DNA of 49,052 nt. It comes from Candidatus Eisenbergiella pullistercoris. Its GTDB lineage: Bacteria; Bacillota; Clostridia; Lachnospirales; Lachnospiraceae. The position numbers and the translations under genes were made by a program. Positions 17,154 to 26,296 of this stretch are shown here, one piece after another. Each line of letters starts with the position of its first letter. The stretch's first letter is position 1. Location: the NCBI GenBank assembly GCA_019115665.1, contig DXDD01000166.1:1-49052 (forward strand). The letters are read 5' to 3'. A model generated the notes under the pieces. The model was not told where the DNA came from. It made no database searches and was given only the letters and a program-made list of their open reading frames with translations.

Positions 17154-18923
17154 GTGTATTATCCGGATGAAGTTATCGAGGAGGTCCGGTCGAGAAACGA
17201 TATCGTTGACGTGATCTCCGGCTATGTCCGCCTGCAGAAAAAGGGAGCCAATTATTTCGGGCTGTGCCCTTTTCATAATGAAAAATCTCCTTCCTTTTCC
17301 GTCTCCCGTTCCAAGCAGATGTACTACTGCTTCGGCTGCGGAGCGGGCGGAAATGTGTTCACATTTCTGATGGAATATGAAAACGATACCTTCCCGGAGG
17401 CGGTAAAGGCGCTGGCGGATCGGGCGGGGATCCGGCTGCCGGAGGCGGACGCGTCGGAGGAAGAAAAAAGGGAGCAGAGCAGGAGAAGCCGGCTTCTTGC
17501 CGTCAACAAAGAGGCGGCAAAATATTTTTATTTTCAGCTGCGCGCCAGACAGGGGGAGCAGGGGCTTTCCTATCTGAGGGGGCGGAAGCTGACGGATGAG
17601 ACGATCCACCGGTTCGGACTTGGTTTTGCCAATAAGACGCCGGACGATCTGATCCGGTATCTGAAGAGCAGAGGTTTTCCGGAGGAGCTGATCCGGGAGG
17701 CGGGGCTTGCCAATACGGATGAAAAGCACGGCATGTATGACAAGTTCTGGAACCGGGTGATGTTCCCCATTGAGGATATCAACCACCGCGTCATCGGCTT
17801 CGGCGGCCGGGTGATGGGAGACGGGAAGCCCAAGTATCTGAATTCCCCGGAGACCCCCATTTTCGATAAAAGCCGGAACCTGTACGGGCTGAACTTCGCC
17901 CGTTCTTCGCGGAAGGGAAATATCATCCTCTGCGAGGGCTACATGGATGTGATCGCCATGCATCAGGCGGGCTTCGATCAGGCGGTGGCGTCTCTCGGAA
18001 CCGCCTTTACGCCGGGACAGGCCGGGCTTCTGAAGCGGTATACGAAGGAGGTGCTCCTGTCCTACGACAGCGACGGCGCGGGCGTGAAAGCGGCGCTGCG
18101 GGCCATCGGAATCCTGAAGGAGGCGGGGCTTTCCGGCCGGGTGATCAGCCTGGAGCCCTATAAGGATCCGGATGAATTCATCAAAAACCGGGGAGCGGAA
18201 GCCTTTCAGGAGAGGATCGACAATGCGGAGAACAGCTTTCTGTTTGAGATCCGCATGCTCGAGAGGGAATATGATCTGAACGATCCGGAGAAAAAGACGG
18301 AATTTTACCGTGCCGCGGCAAAGAAGCTCTGTGAATTTCCGGAAGAGCTGGAACGGGAAAATTATCTGCAGGCGGTGGCGGAAAAATATCATATCGGCCG
18401 CGACAGCCTGAGAAAGCTGGTTACTGCCACGGCGGCCGCAGGCTATGCCCGCCCGGCGGAGAAGCCAAGATCCGGCATTCAGAAAAAAAACGCGCCGGAG
18501 GATAATGTGAAGAAGACCCAGCGCATGCTTCTGACCTGGCTGGCGGAGGAACCGCAGATCTATCCCAGGATCGCCGCCTTTCTTTCTCCGGAGGATTTTA
18601 CGGAGGAGATCTACCGCAGGGCGGCGGAAAAGCTGTTTGAAAATCTCTCCCGGGGCGAGGTGAACGCGGCTTCCATCATCAGCATGTTCCCTGAGGAGAA
18701 CGAGCAGAGGGAGGCGGCGGCCATTTTCAATACGAGCCTGCCGGAGCCGGGAACGAAGAAGGAAAAGGAGAAGGCCCTGCACGATATTCTGGTCTCGGTC
18801 AAACGGATCAGCTACGAGTACAACAGCGGGCGTCTGGGAAGCGATATCGAGGCATTAAACCGCGTGATCGCGGGAAAGAAGGCGCTGGAAGAACTTAGCA
18901 AAACGCATATTTCCCTTGATTAA
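17154..18923 (+). CDS. dnaG: DNA primase
   Basis: Makes RNA primers for chromosome replication. The N-terminal CHC2 zinc ribbon is complete: Cys38 and His41 in [12 protein letters not shown], then Cys59 and Cys62 in [10 protein letters not shown]. The TOPRIM core has [17 protein letters not shown] and SYDSDGAG, and a C-terminal helicase-binding region follows. I prefer the GTG at 17154 because it gives [20 protein letters not shown], the conserved start, with AAAGGTG upstream; a GTG at 17145 would add three residues. About 589 residues, normal. 15 bp after dgt, upstream of rpoD, as in many Firmicutes. Confidence 0.96.
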   Translation: MYYPDEVIEEVRSRNDIVDVISGYVRLQKKGANYFGLCPFHNEKSPSFSVSRSKQMYYCFGCGAGGNVFTFLMEYENDTFPEAVKALADRAGIRLPEADASEEEKREQSRRSRLLAVNKEAAKYFYFQLRARQGEQGLSYLRGRKLTDETIHRFGLGFANKTPDDLIRYLKSRGFPEELIREAGLANTDEKHGMYDKFWNRVMFPIEDINHRVIGFGGRVMGDGKPKYLNSPETPIFDKSRNLYGLNFARSSRKGNIILCEGYMDVIAMHQAGFDQAVASLGTAFTPGQAGLLKRYTKEVLLSYDSDGAGVKAALRAIGILKEAGLSGRVISLEPYKDPDEFIKNRGAEAFQERIDNAENSFLFEIRMLEREYDLNDPEKKTEFYRAAAKKLCEFPEELERENYLQAVAEKYHIGRDSLRKLVTATAAAGYARPAEKPRSGIQKKNAPEDNVKKTQRMLLTWLAEEPQIYPRIAAFLSPEDFTEEIYRRAAEKLFENLSRGEVNAASIISMFPEENEQREAAAIFNTSLPEPGTKKEKEKALHDILVSVKRISYEYNSGRLGSDIEALNRVIAGKKALEELSKTHISLD

Positions 18924-18964
18924 GGATAACAATAGTAACATGCGCAGGAAGGATGGACGGAAAA

Positions 18965-20152
18965 ATGGGAAAAAAGACACAGGAAAAAGCGGAAGAAGGA
19001 AAGAAAACCACTCCCGTGGCCGAGATGACTCCGGAGGAGCGGGCTGCGGCCGAGGCGAAGTTTCTGGAACGGGTGCGCGGCCTGATCACGGTCGCCAGAA
19101 AGAAGAAAAACATCCTGGAATACCAGGAGGTCAACGACTACTTTGCGGATATGAAGCTGAATGAGGAGCAGTTTGACAAGCTTCTGGAGCTTCTGGAGCA
19201 GAGCGGTGTGGATGTGCTGCGCATCACCGGAGAGGAGGATGATATCCCGGACGAAGAGCTTCTTCTGGCCGAAGAAGATGAAGTGGATATGGAGAATATC
19301 GACCTTTCCGTGCCGGACGGCGTGAGCATCGAGGATCCCGTGCGCATGTATCTGAAGGAGATCGGCAAGGTGCCGCTTCTGTCCGCGGACGAGGAGATCG
19401 AGCTGGCCCAGCGCATGGAGGACGGAGACGAGGATGCGAAGAAGCGTCTGGCGGAAGCCAACCTGCGTCTGGTGGTCAGCATCGCCAAGCGCTATGTGGG
19501 CCGCGGCATGCTGTTTCTGGATCTGATCCAGGAAGGAAATCTGGGCCTGATCAAGGCGGTGGAAAAATTTGACTACCGCAAGGGCTATAAATTTTCCACC
19601 TATGCCACCTGGTGGATCCGCCAGGCCATCACCAGAGCCATCGCGGACCAGGCCAGGACCATCCGGATCCCCGTTCACATGGTGGAGACCATCAATAAGC
19701 TGATCCGCGTCAGCAGACAGCTTCTGCAGGAGCTGGGGAGAGAACCTTCCCCCGAGGAGATTGCGGAGGAGATGAACATGCCCGTGGAACGGGTGCGCGA
19801 GATCCTGAAGATCTCCCAGGAGCCGGTTTCCCTGGAAACGCCCATCGGCGAGGAGGAGGACAGCCATCTGGGAGACTTTATCCAGGACGACAATGTCCCC
19901 GTCCCGGCGGATGCGGCGGCGTTTTCTCTGCTGAAGGAGCAGCTTAACGAGGTGCTGAGCACGCTGACGGAGAGAGAGCAGAAGGTGCTGCGCCTGCGCT
20001 TCGGACTGGACGACGGCAGGGCCAGGACCCTGGAGGAAGTGGGAAAGGAATTCAACGTGACCCGTGAGCGGATCCGGCAGATCGAGGCGAAGGCGCTGAG
20101 AAAGCTCCGTCATCCCAGCCGCAGCCGCAAGCTGAAGGACTATCTGGACTGA
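18965..20152 (+). CDS. rpoD: Primary sigma factor SigA/RpoD
   Basis: Housekeeping sigma subunit that directs RNA polymerase to TTGACA/TATAAT promoters like those in this window. About 395 residues: region 1.1-like N-terminus (about 20-90), region 1.2 ([20 protein letters not shown]), region 2 with the -10 recognition helix [19 protein letters not shown], region 3, and region 4.2 with [20 protein letters not shown]. The long region-1/2 insert of proteobacterial RpoD is absent, as expected for Firmicutes. ATG 18965 is 11 bp from AGGAAGGA; an ATG at 18953 (four residues more) overlaps that site. Its stop overlaps the start of trmK. Confidence 0.96.
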   Translation: MGKKTQEKAEEGKKTTPVAEMTPEERAAAEAKFLERVRGLITVARKKKNILEYQEVNDYFADMKLNEEQFDKLLELLEQSGVDVLRITGEEDDIPDEELLLAEEDEVDMENIDLSVPDGVSIEDPVRMYLKEIGKVPLLSADEEIELAQRMEDGDEDAKKRLAEANLRLVVSIAKRYVGRGMLFLDLIQEGNLGLIKAVEKFDYRKGYKFSTYATWWIRQAITRAIADQARTIRIPVHMVETINKLIRVSRQLLQELGREPSPEEIAEEMNMPVERVREILKISQEPVSLETPIGEEEDSHLGDFIQDDNVPVPADAAAFSLLKEQLNEVLSTLTEREQKVLRLRFGLDDGRARTLEEVGKEFNVTRERIRQIEAKALRKLRHPSRSRKLKDYLD

Positions 20153-21072
20153 TGGCAGGAAGGAAGCGGGAAATGGAGCTGTCGGAACGGCTTTTGATGT
20201 CCGCTCTGCTGGTGGAGCGGGGCAGCGTCGCGGCGGATGTGGGCTGCGACCATGGGTTTACTTCGATCTGGCTGGTGCAGCGGGGGATCTGTCCCCGTGT
20301 GCTTGCCATGGATGTGAATCCCGGACCTCTGGAACGGGCCGGGGAGCATATCCGGGAGGCGGGACTTTCCGCGTACATAGAGACCCGTCTTTCTGACGGG
20401 CTTTCCGCCATGAAATGCCCGGACGGGAAACCGGAGGCGGACACCCTTCTCATGGCGGGGATCGGAGGAAGGCTTGCCTGCCGGATCATGAAGGATGCGC
20501 AGGATAAGCTCCGCCGGATGCGCGCCGTCATCGTGCAGCCCCAGTCAGAGCTTTTCTGCGTGCGCAGGACGCTCGCGGAGCTGAGATATCGGATCACGGC
20601 GGAGAATATGGTGAAGGAGGGCGGAAAATTCTATACCGCCATCCGGGCGGAAAATGCGGCTTTTTCCGGAAAAAACGGCTTTGGGGAAAAAGAGGCTTTT
20701 CCTGCGGATCAGCCGGAGGCCGGCATGATACCGCCAGTCCCGGCAGATCAGCCGGAGGCCGGCATGATACCGCCAGTCCCGGACGGGCTTCGGCTTTCTG
20801 AAAAGGACTGGGAGTCGGCGGGAGAGCAGTATGGCTTCTGCCTGCTCCTGAAAAAGCATCCCGTGCTGAGAGAATATCTGGAGGATGTGCTTCGCAGAAA
20901 CCGCACGGCGCGGGAAGCGCTTCTGGAGGGAACCGGCCGGAAGGCAGGAGAATGTCCGCCGGAGGAGGCCGGCGTTTTGGAAAGAAGCCGTGCGCGGCTT
21001 GCCGGGCTGGAGGCTGAGGCCGCCCTGGCCGGAACGCTGGCGGCCTGGCTGAAGGAGCGGGAAGATGGCTGA
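20152..21072 (+). CDS. trmK: tRNA (adenine-22-N1)-methyltransferase
   Basis: SAM-dependent enzyme that methylates A22 in tRNAs. The SAM-binding motif is VAADVGCDHGFTSIWLV (about 27-43), with AMDVNPGPLERA as motif II and LLMAGIGGRL matching the TrmK MAG(M/I)GG motif, then VIVQPQSE. It starts in TGATG, overlapping the rpoD stop, which implies translational coupling; rpoD-trmK order is common in Firmicutes. It is 306 residues against about 230-240 usual; the extra length includes a duplicated 13-residue segment (PADQPEAGMIPPV, twice) from a 39-bp tandem repeat. The stop lies in a 19-bp tandem repeat. Confidence 0.9.
   Translation: MAGRKREMELSERLLMSALLVERGSVAADVGCDHGFTSIWLVQRGICPRVLAMDVNPGPLERAGEHIREAGLSAYIETRLSDGLSAMKCPDGKPEADTLLMAGIGGRLACRIMKDAQDKLRRMRAVIVQPQSELFCVRRTLAELRYRITAENMVKEGGKFYTAIRAENAAFSGKNGFGEKEAFPADQPEAGMIPPVPADQPEAGMIPPVPDGLRLSEKDWESAGEQYGFCLLLKKHPVLREYLEDVLRRNRTAREALLEGTGRKAGECPPEEAGVLERSRARLAGLEAEAALAGTLAAWLKEREDG
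20701..20778 (+). repeat. Two 39-bp tandem repeats inside trmK
   Basis: Units 20701-20739 and 20740-20778 are almost identical and in frame, duplicating PADQPEAGMIPPV in a loop of TrmK. Very low divergence suggests a recent duplication. Confidence 0.9.
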
Positions 21073-21123
21073 GGCGGCGGAAGAGGGCTGAGGCGACGGA
21101 AAAAGGCTGAGGCGGCGGAAAAA
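21067..21123 (+). repeat. Three 19-bp tandem repeats spanning the trmK stop
   Basis: GGCTGAGGCGGCGGAAGAG and two near copies. The TGA of trmK (21070-21072) is in the first unit. The array fills about half the gap before the nucleoside kinase. Confidence 0.9.
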
Positions 21124-21178
21124 GGCAGTGCGGCCGGGAAGGCGGAATGCGGCCGAAGCGGCGAAAAGGAGACAGGAT

Positions 21179-22873
21179 ATGGTTAGGGTGACAGTGAACG
21201 GCGTCAGCAGGCAGTACCGCTCTCCCGTGACCTACGGGCAGCTCGCGCAGGAGCATCAGAAGGATTACAGCCACAGAATCGTGCTGGCAGTCGCCAACAA
21301 CAAGATCAAAGAGCTGAATAAAAATGTGACGAAGGATGTGTCCGTGACCTTCCAGACCACGGCGGACCGGATCGGCCACGACACCTATGTGAGAAGCGCC
21401 TGCATGCTCATGCTGAAGGCCATCAGCGATACGGCGGGTTCCCCGCGGGAGGGAAGCGCCTCCGTGGAATTTTCCATCGGAAAGGGATATTTCTGCATGC
21501 CGAGGGGAGAACTGGCGGAGCGGATCCTTTACGTGGGAAAGGACGGAAGGGAGCAGACGGATCCCGCGTTTGTGGAGCGGGTGAAGACCCGGATGCGGGA
21601 GCTGGTCAGGGAGGATATTCCCATCATGAAGCGGGCCTGGCCTACGGACGAGGCGATCGAGCTGTTTGAAGACCAGGGGATGGACGACAAGGCCAGACTG
21701 TTCCGCTACAGGAGAGGCTCCTATGTCAACGTCTACTGCCTGGACGGCTATTACGATTACAATTACGGATACATGGTTCCTTCCACGGGCTACCTGGAGT
21801 ATTTTGACCTGCTTCCCTACCGGGACGGCATGATGCTCATGCTGCCGGGCAGACGGGAGCCCGAGCGGGTGAGAGAATTTGAACCCAGGGAAAAGCTGTT
21901 TCAGGTGCTGGAGCGGACCAACGACTGGGGCGCTCAGATGGGCATTGAAACAGTGGCGGATCTGAACGACAAGATCTGCGAGGGAAATCTGGCGGAGCTG
22001 ATCCTGGTCCAGGAGGCTCTGCAGGAAAGGCGGATCGGCGAGATCGCCAGCGATATCGCGGAAAGAGGAAACGTGAAATTCATCATGATCGCGGGACCCT
22101 CCTCTTCCGGAAAAACCACCTTTTCCCACAGGCTCTCCATTCAGCTGAAGACCCATGGTCTGACGCCGCACCCCATCGCTGTGGATGATTATTTTGTGGA
22201 CCGGACGAAGACGCCACTGGATGAAGACGGCAATTATAATTTTGAATGTCTGGAAGCCATCGACGTGGCGAAATTCAATCAGGACATGTGCGCCCTCCTT
22301 GCGGGAGAACGGCTGGAAATGCCCCGCTTTAATTTTAAGACGGGACTGCGGGAATACAAAGGAGATTTTCTCCAGCTGGGGCCGGAGGATATCCTGGTGA
22401 TCGAGGGAATCCACGGCCTGAACGACAGGCTGTCCCATTCGCTCCCGCTGGAAAGCAAATATAAGATCTATATCAGCGCCCTGACCAGCCTGAACGTGGA
22501 CGCTCACAACCGGATCGCCACCACGGACGGGCGGCTGATCCGCCGGATGGTGCGCGACGCCAGGACCCGGGGGGCAAGCGCCACCCACACGCTGCGGATG
22601 TGGAATTCCGTCCGCCGGGGGGAGGAGGAAAATATTTTCCCCTTCCAGGAAAGTGCGGACGCCATGTTCAATTCCGCGCTGATCTATGAGCTTTCCGTGC
22701 TGAAGCAGTTTGCGGAGCCGCTGCTCTACAGTGTGGAAAGAGATACGCCGGAGTATTTCGAGGCCAAACGGCTGCTGAAGTTCCTGGAATATTTTCTTGG
22801 CGTCAGCAGCGAAAACCTTCCTCAGAATTCCATTCTCAGAGAATTTGTGGGCGGCAGCTGCTTTCTGGTGTAG
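21179..22873 (+). CDS. TGS-domain nucleoside (uridine-type) kinase
   Basis: 564 residues. The N-terminus (VRVTVNGVSRQYRSPVTYGQ) looks like a TGS domain, followed by a region related to the editing-associated part of threonyl-tRNA synthetases (about 65-200), then a uridine kinase/phosphoribulokinase-type P-loop domain with IAGPSSSGKTTFSHRL near residue 305 and HPIAVDDYFVDR after it. Such fusions are common in Clostridia and annotated as nucleoside kinase; the exact substrate is uncertain. ATG 21179 follows AAAAGGAGACAGGAT; an upstream ATG at 21128 lies in repeat-rich sequence. It has its own gap after trmK. Confidence 0.82.
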   Translation: MVRVTVNGVSRQYRSPVTYGQLAQEHQKDYSHRIVLAVANNKIKELNKNVTKDVSVTFQTTADRIGHDTYVRSACMLMLKAISDTAGSPREGSASVEFSIGKGYFCMPRGELAERILYVGKDGREQTDPAFVERVKTRMRELVREDIPIMKRAWPTDEAIELFEDQGMDDKARLFRYRRGSYVNVYCLDGYYDYNYGYMVPSTGYLEYFDLLPYRDGMMLMLPGRREPERVREFEPREKLFQVLERTNDWGAQMGIETVADLNDKICEGNLAELILVQEALQERRIGEIASDIAERGNVKFIMIAGPSSSGKTTFSHRLSIQLKTHGLTPHPIAVDDYFVDRTKTPLDEDGNYNFECLEAIDVAKFNQDMCALLAGERLEMPRFNFKTGLREYKGDFLQLGPEDILVIEGIHGLNDRLSHSLPLESKYKIYISALTSLNVDAHNRIATTDGRLIRRMVRDARTRGASATHTLRMWNSVRRGEEENIFPFQESADAMFNSALIYELSVLKQFAEPLLYSVERDTPEYFEAKRLLKFLEYFLGVSSENLPQNSILREFVGGSCFLV

Positions 22874-22921
22874 AACGGCCGCCGTTCCGGCCGGAGCCTG
22901 GCCGGCCGCTGTCCCGCTGCT

Positions 22922-23055
22922 TTTCGCGGGGGCTTTCACGGAACCCTTCCGCGGGGGCTTCCATAGAACCCTTTCGCGGGGGCTTTCACGGAACCCTTCC
23001 GCGTGGGGGTTCCGCAGGGCCTTCCACGGAACCCTTCCGCGTGGGGTTCCATGGA
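22922..23055. repeat. GC-rich 25-bp tandem array after the nucleoside kinase gene
   Basis: About five units of the form TTYCGCGKGGGCTTYCAYGGAACCC, some shortened. It lies 50 bp after the stop codon and directly before palindrome array C. Confidence 0.8.
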
Positions 23056-23069
23056 ACTCTTCCATCCAT

Positions 23070-23382
23070 GTACGGTTGAAAAACGAAAAAATGGCTTTGG
23101 AACCGTACAAAAATTCATTTTTTACGGATCCAATTCCGAAAAAGGCTGTTCTGAACCGTACTTTTTATGGCGCAATACGGTAAAAATATCGAAAAATCTG
23201 TTTTTACCCGTACTGGATGGCCCAAAAGTACGGTTACAGATGAGAAAATCAGGTATTGAACCGTACTAATGACAGGCAGCACACCAAAAAGTACGGTTAA
23301 GGATCGGAAAATCCTGTTTTTTAACCGTCATTTCAGAGTTTTTGTACGGTTATACAGTGCAGATTCTCATTTTGAACCGTAT
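23070..23382. repeat. Palindrome array C (6 units)
   Basis: Units at 23070-23108, 23123-23161, 23175-23213, 23228-23266, 23291-23329 and 23344-23382, all 39 bp. Arms are GTACGGTT ... AACCGTAC. Spacing is 52-53 bp except between units 4 and 5, where the spacer is 24 rather than 14 bp (63-bp period). That long spacer resembles the left end of the IS at 34057. Confidence 0.9.
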
Positions 23383-23542
23383 TGGAGCATCCTGCCGGGT
23401 GTCAGGCAGTTTTTTTCGATAGGGGAAAAGGAAGCCGCCGCAGTATTTTCCCGCCCCATGAAAAGCAGTCCCGTCCGCCGGTATTCCGCCCGGAGTATGA
23501 TTCTGCTCAGAGCATGATTCCGCCCGGAGCATGAAATGGGGC

Positions 23543-23571
23543 TTGTCAGAGACGGCATAAAAGGGTATATT
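23543..23571 (+). promoter_or_regulatory. rnpB promoter
   Basis: TTGTCA (23543-23548), 17-bp spacer, TATATT (23566-23571), placing the transcription start at about 23578-23581, exactly where the RNase P RNA begins. Confidence 0.8.
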
Positions 23572-23580
23572 ATTATGGAA

Positions 23581-23962
23581 GAAAATGAGCAGGATGAATG
23601 ATCGCGGCCGTCCGTCCCTCCATGCGGAGGGCGGCGGGTGAGGAAAGTCCGGGCTTCGCAGGGCAGGATGCCGGATAACGTCCGGTGGAGGCGACTCCAA
23701 GGCCAGTGCAACAGAAATGTACCGCCCGCGGTTTCCCGGGAACGGGATCCCGTGTGGTAAGGGTGGAAAGGCAGAGTAAGAGACTACCGCCCGTCTGGCA
23801 ACAGGCGGGGCACATGTAAACCCCATCCGAAGCAAGACCAGACAGAAAGCGACAGGCTTGCCCGGCCTGCTTTCAGGTAGGTCGCTTGAGGCTGCCGGCA
23901 ACGGCAGTCCTGGATAGATGATCATTCACGACATAACCCGGCTTACAGTCCTGCTCATTTTC
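23581..23962 (+). ncRNA. rnpB: RNase P RNA (catalytic subunit)
   Basis: Ribozyme that trims the 5' leader of tRNA precursors. Conserved segments occur in order: GAGGAAAGTCCGGGCTTCGC (P4 5' strand region), GGATAACGTCCGG, AGGCCAGTGCAACAGAAA, GGGTGGAAAGG, GTAAGAGACTACCGC, GTAAACCCCA, GAAGCAAGACC, AGGTAGGTCGCTTGAGG and ACATAACCCGGCTTAC. The ends pair as a 14-bp helix P1 (23581-23594 with 23949-23962). P1 is followed by TTTTTT, so the closing helix also serves as the terminator. The RNA is about 380 nt. Reading frames overlapping it are spurious. Confidence 0.97.
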
Positions 23963-24021
23963 TTTTTTATGCCCAAAGGAAGAGAAACGGCGGCATTTTT
24001 GTTCATAAGGCGGAGACAGAC

Positions 24022-25038
24022 ATGAAGCAGGAACGAAAAGGGCTGCTTCCGGTACGGCTTTCCGGACATCTGTCAGCCTGTCTGACAGCCTGCGCTGCCG
24101 CGGCGCTGTGCATGGCTGTTCTGGCCGGCTGCGCGGGACGGGAGGCGGACATGCGGCGGCAGGAGGATATGACCGGCTGCGTGGCACAGGAAGCGGACAT
24201 GCGGCGGCAGGAGGATATGACCGGCTGCGCGGGACGGGAAGCGGCATCGCGGCAGGAGAGCGCGGAGGAACCGGTCTTTCCCGTGCTGGAGGCGCTGGAC
24301 GGAGAGCGTGTCCGGGAAGCGAAGCAGAGAGCTGTCCGCTGCTGCGTCCGGCTGGATGTGGCGGGGGAAAATGAGGAATATTATGGGAGCGGCGTTCTGT
24401 GGGACCAGAGGGACGGCCGCCTGATCCTGGCGACCGCAGGACATCTTCTGAAAGAAGGAGAGGTTCTGCGCGTTGTTTTTTATGACGGGACGGCTGTGCG
24501 GGGCAGGTGCATCGGCGTCAGCGATTCGTTTGACGTGGGCTTTGTGGAAACGGACGGGAAGCCCCCGGCTGGAGCGGAAGAAGATGCTTTTCCGGAATGG
24601 CAGGATCCGGAGGCCATGCCTGCTCTGGTCAGCCTTCATCAGCGCAGGTTCGATACCCTGGACGAATACAGTCCCCTGTTTGCGGTGTCGTCCACGCAGG
24701 ATGGCTGTGCGGACCGGATTCTGGAAGCGTCTCTCATGGAGCGCGCCTGGTATCGGGAAGAATTTGGAAGCGACGTGATGATCCTTTCCTGCGGCGCGGG
24801 ACAGGGAGATTCCGGCGCGGGCGTGTTTGACGGCTGCGGCAGCCTGGTCGGCCTGATCGCGGGCGGGACGGGAGAGCAGACGGCCGTTCTGTCCATGGAG
24901 CAGATCAACCGGGCCGGCGGAGAGGTGTACGGCGCGGAGCGCAGGACGGACGATTATGCGGAGCGCAGGACGAACGACTATGCGGAGCGCGGGACAGACG
25001 ATTATGCGAAGCGCAGTGCGGACGGCTATGGCAGTTGA
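24022..25038 (+). CDS. Lipoprotein trypsin-like serine protease with repeated N- and C-terminal tails
   Basis: 338 residues. An N-terminal signal ends in a lipobox (AVLAGC), so it is probably lipid-anchored outside the membrane. The protease domain has His in ILATAGHLLKEG, Asp in SDSFDVGFVE and Ser in GAGQGDSGAGVF, a complete chymotrypsin-type triad. Two repeat arrays flank the domain. A 16-residue unit (GCAGREADMRRQEDMT) occurs 2.5 times after the lipobox, each copy recreating a cysteine in TGC context; an 8-residue unit (AERRTDDY) occurs four times at the C-terminus. Substrate unknown. It lies 60 bp after rnpB, and the zinc cluster follows. Confidence 0.78.
   Translation: MKQERKGLLPVRLSGHLSACLTACAAAALCMAVLAGCAGREADMRRQEDMTGCVAQEADMRRQEDMTGCAGREAASRQESAEEPVFPVLEALDGERVREAKQRAVRCCVRLDVAGENEEYYGSGVLWDQRDGRLILATAGHLLKEGEVLRVVFYDGTAVRGRCIGVSDSFDVGFVETDGKPPAGAEEDAFPEWQDPEAMPALVSLHQRRFDTLDEYSPLFAVSSTQDGCADRILEASLMERAWYREEFGSDVMILSCGAGQGDSGAGVFDGCGSLVGLIAGGTGEQTAVLSMEQINRAGGEVYGAERRTDDYAERRTNDYAERGTDDYAKRSADGYGS
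24127..24250 (+). repeat. 48-bp tandem repeats at the lipobox of the protease gene
   Basis: Units 24127-24174 and 24175-24222 plus a partial third from 24223, in frame. Each begins GGCTGC, the codons for the lipobox Gly-Cys. Confidence 0.9.
24934..25029 (+). repeat. Four 24-bp tandem repeats at the protease C-terminus
   Basis: Units of the form GCGGAGCGCAGGACGGACGA ending TTAT, in frame, giving AERRTDDY-like octapeptides. They end nine bases before the end of the stop codon. Confidence 0.92.
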
Positions 25039-25063
25039 CAAGCGGCGGAAAACGGGGCAAAAT
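25035..25063 (+). promoter_or_regulatory. Possible promoter of the zinc cluster
   Basis: TTGACA (25035-25040) overlaps the protease stop codon; 17 bp later is CAAAAT (25058-25063), a weak -10 box. No clear Zur operator was recognised in the 100 bp that follow. Confidence 0.35.
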
Positions 25064-25167
25064 AGTAACCGTTCAGAATATGCGGAAGCGTCCGCCCGGG
25101 ATGGCTTCCGAAAGAAAAGAGGCATTCAGGGAGCATGCGCTGCAAAATGCCGGATAAGGAGGAAGGA

Positions 25168-26274
25168 ATGACCAAAATAGATATTGTATCAGGCTTTCTG
25201 GGAGCGGGAAAGACTACGCTGATCCGGAAGCTTCTGAAGGAGGCTCTGGCCGGAAGCCAGGTGGTTCTGATCGAAAACGAGTTCGGGGAGATCGGCATCG
25301 ACGGCGGATTCCTGAAGGAATCCGGGATCGAGATCCGGGAGATGAATTCCGGCTGCATCTGCTGTTCCCTGGTGGGAGATTTCGGAACTTCCCTGAAGGA
25401 AGTGATGGAGACCTATCATCCGGACCGCATTCTGATCGAGCCCTCCGGCGTAGGTAAGCTTTCCGATGTGATGAAGGCGGTGGAAAACGTGGACATGGAG
25501 CTCACTCTGAACAGCGCGGTCGCGGTGGTGGACGCCTCCAAATGCCGGATGTACATGAAGAATTTCGGCGAGTTTTTCATCAACCAGATCGAGCATGCGG
25601 GAACCATCATCCTGAGCAGGACGGACGTGACAAGCCCGGCGAAGGTGCAGCAGGCGGTGGATCTGATCCGGGAGCACAACAGCAGGGCCGCTCTGATCAC
25701 CACGCCCATCGACCGGCTGGACGGAAAAGAAATCCTTGCCACCATCGAGAACGGCTCCGAACTGGAAAAGGAGCTGATGAAGGAGGTGCTGGCGCACAGG
25801 GAAGAGGAGCATGCTCATGACCACTGCCACGATCACGGGCATCATCACGACCATGAGCACCATCACGGGAACGGGGAAGAGTGCGGCTGTCACGACCATC
25901 ACCACGAGCACGGAGAGGAGTGCGGCTGCCACGACCATCACCACGAGCACGGAGAGGAGTGCGGCTGCCATGAACACCATCACCATCACCACCATGCGGA
26001 CGAGGTGTTCACCAGCTGGGGCTTGGAGACGCCCGCGGTTTATTCCAGAGAAAGGGTGGAGGCCATTCTGAAGGCACTGGACGACGAGGAAACCTATGGA
26101 TTTGTCCTTCGCGCGAAAGGGATGCTTCCGGCGGAAGACGGAACCTGGACCTACTTTGACTATGTGCCGGGAGAGGGCAGCGTCCGGGAGGGAAAGCCCG
26201 ATGTGACCGGAAAATTCTGCGTGATCGGCTCCAAACTGAACGAGAGCGCCCTGAAGGAGCTTTTCACCGCCTGA
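25168..26274 (+). CDS. CobW/COG0523 GTPase with His-rich metal-binding loop
   Basis: GTP-dependent metallochaperone of the zinc-associated COG0523 group, thought to bring zinc to client proteins under scarcity. 368 residues: P-loop GFLGAGKTT (9-17), the metal-binding CxCC motif in NSGCICCSLVG, LIEPSGVGK (Walker B region), and a C-terminal CobW domain. Between them is a His/Cys-rich stretch (about 208-280) with 2-3 copies of ECGCHDHHHEHGE, a likely zinc store or sensor. The ATG at 25168 follows AAGGAGGAAGGA; an ATG 33 bp upstream lacks the canonical N-terminus. The downstream znuACB genes support a zinc role. Confidence 0.9.
   Translation: MTKIDIVSGFLGAGKTTLIRKLLKEALAGSQVVLIENEFGEIGIDGGFLKESGIEIREMNSGCICCSLVGDFGTSLKEVMETYHPDRILIEPSGVGKLSDVMKAVENVDMELTLNSAVAVVDASKCRMYMKNFGEFFINQIEHAGTIILSRTDVTSPAKVQQAVDLIREHNSRAALITTPIDRLDGKEILATIENGSELEKELMKEVLAHREEEHAHDHCHDHGHHHDHEHHHGNGEECGCHDHHHEHGEECGCHDHHHEHGEECGCHEHHHHHHHADEVFTSWGLETPAVYSRERVEAILKALDDEETYGFVLRAKGMLPAEDGTWTYFDYVPGEGSVREGKPDVTGKFCVIGSKLNESALKELFTA
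25879..25980 (+). repeat. 39-bp tandem repeats coding the His-rich loop
   Basis: Units 25879-25917 and 25918-25956 and a partial third, in frame, coding ECGCHDHHHEHGE. Nearly identical copies; the number may vary between strains. Confidence 0.9.
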
Positions 26275-26296
26275 TTTTTCATGGGGAGGCAAGCAT

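Larger units (their letters stand above)
22874..23542. other. 670-bp intergenic repeat region before rnpB
   Basis: No gene. It holds a GC-rich tandem array (22922-23055; units of about 25 bp such as TTCGCGGGGGCTTTCACGG with shorter variants), palindrome array C (23070-23382), and a short stretch with GCATGATT/GCATGAA repeats leading to the rnpB promoter. Open frames here follow the repeats. Confidence 0.8.

Noticed and set aside
23573-23925. Small ORFs overlapping rnpB
   Set aside because: The region matches the conserved RNase P RNA from end to end, so these frames are incidental.
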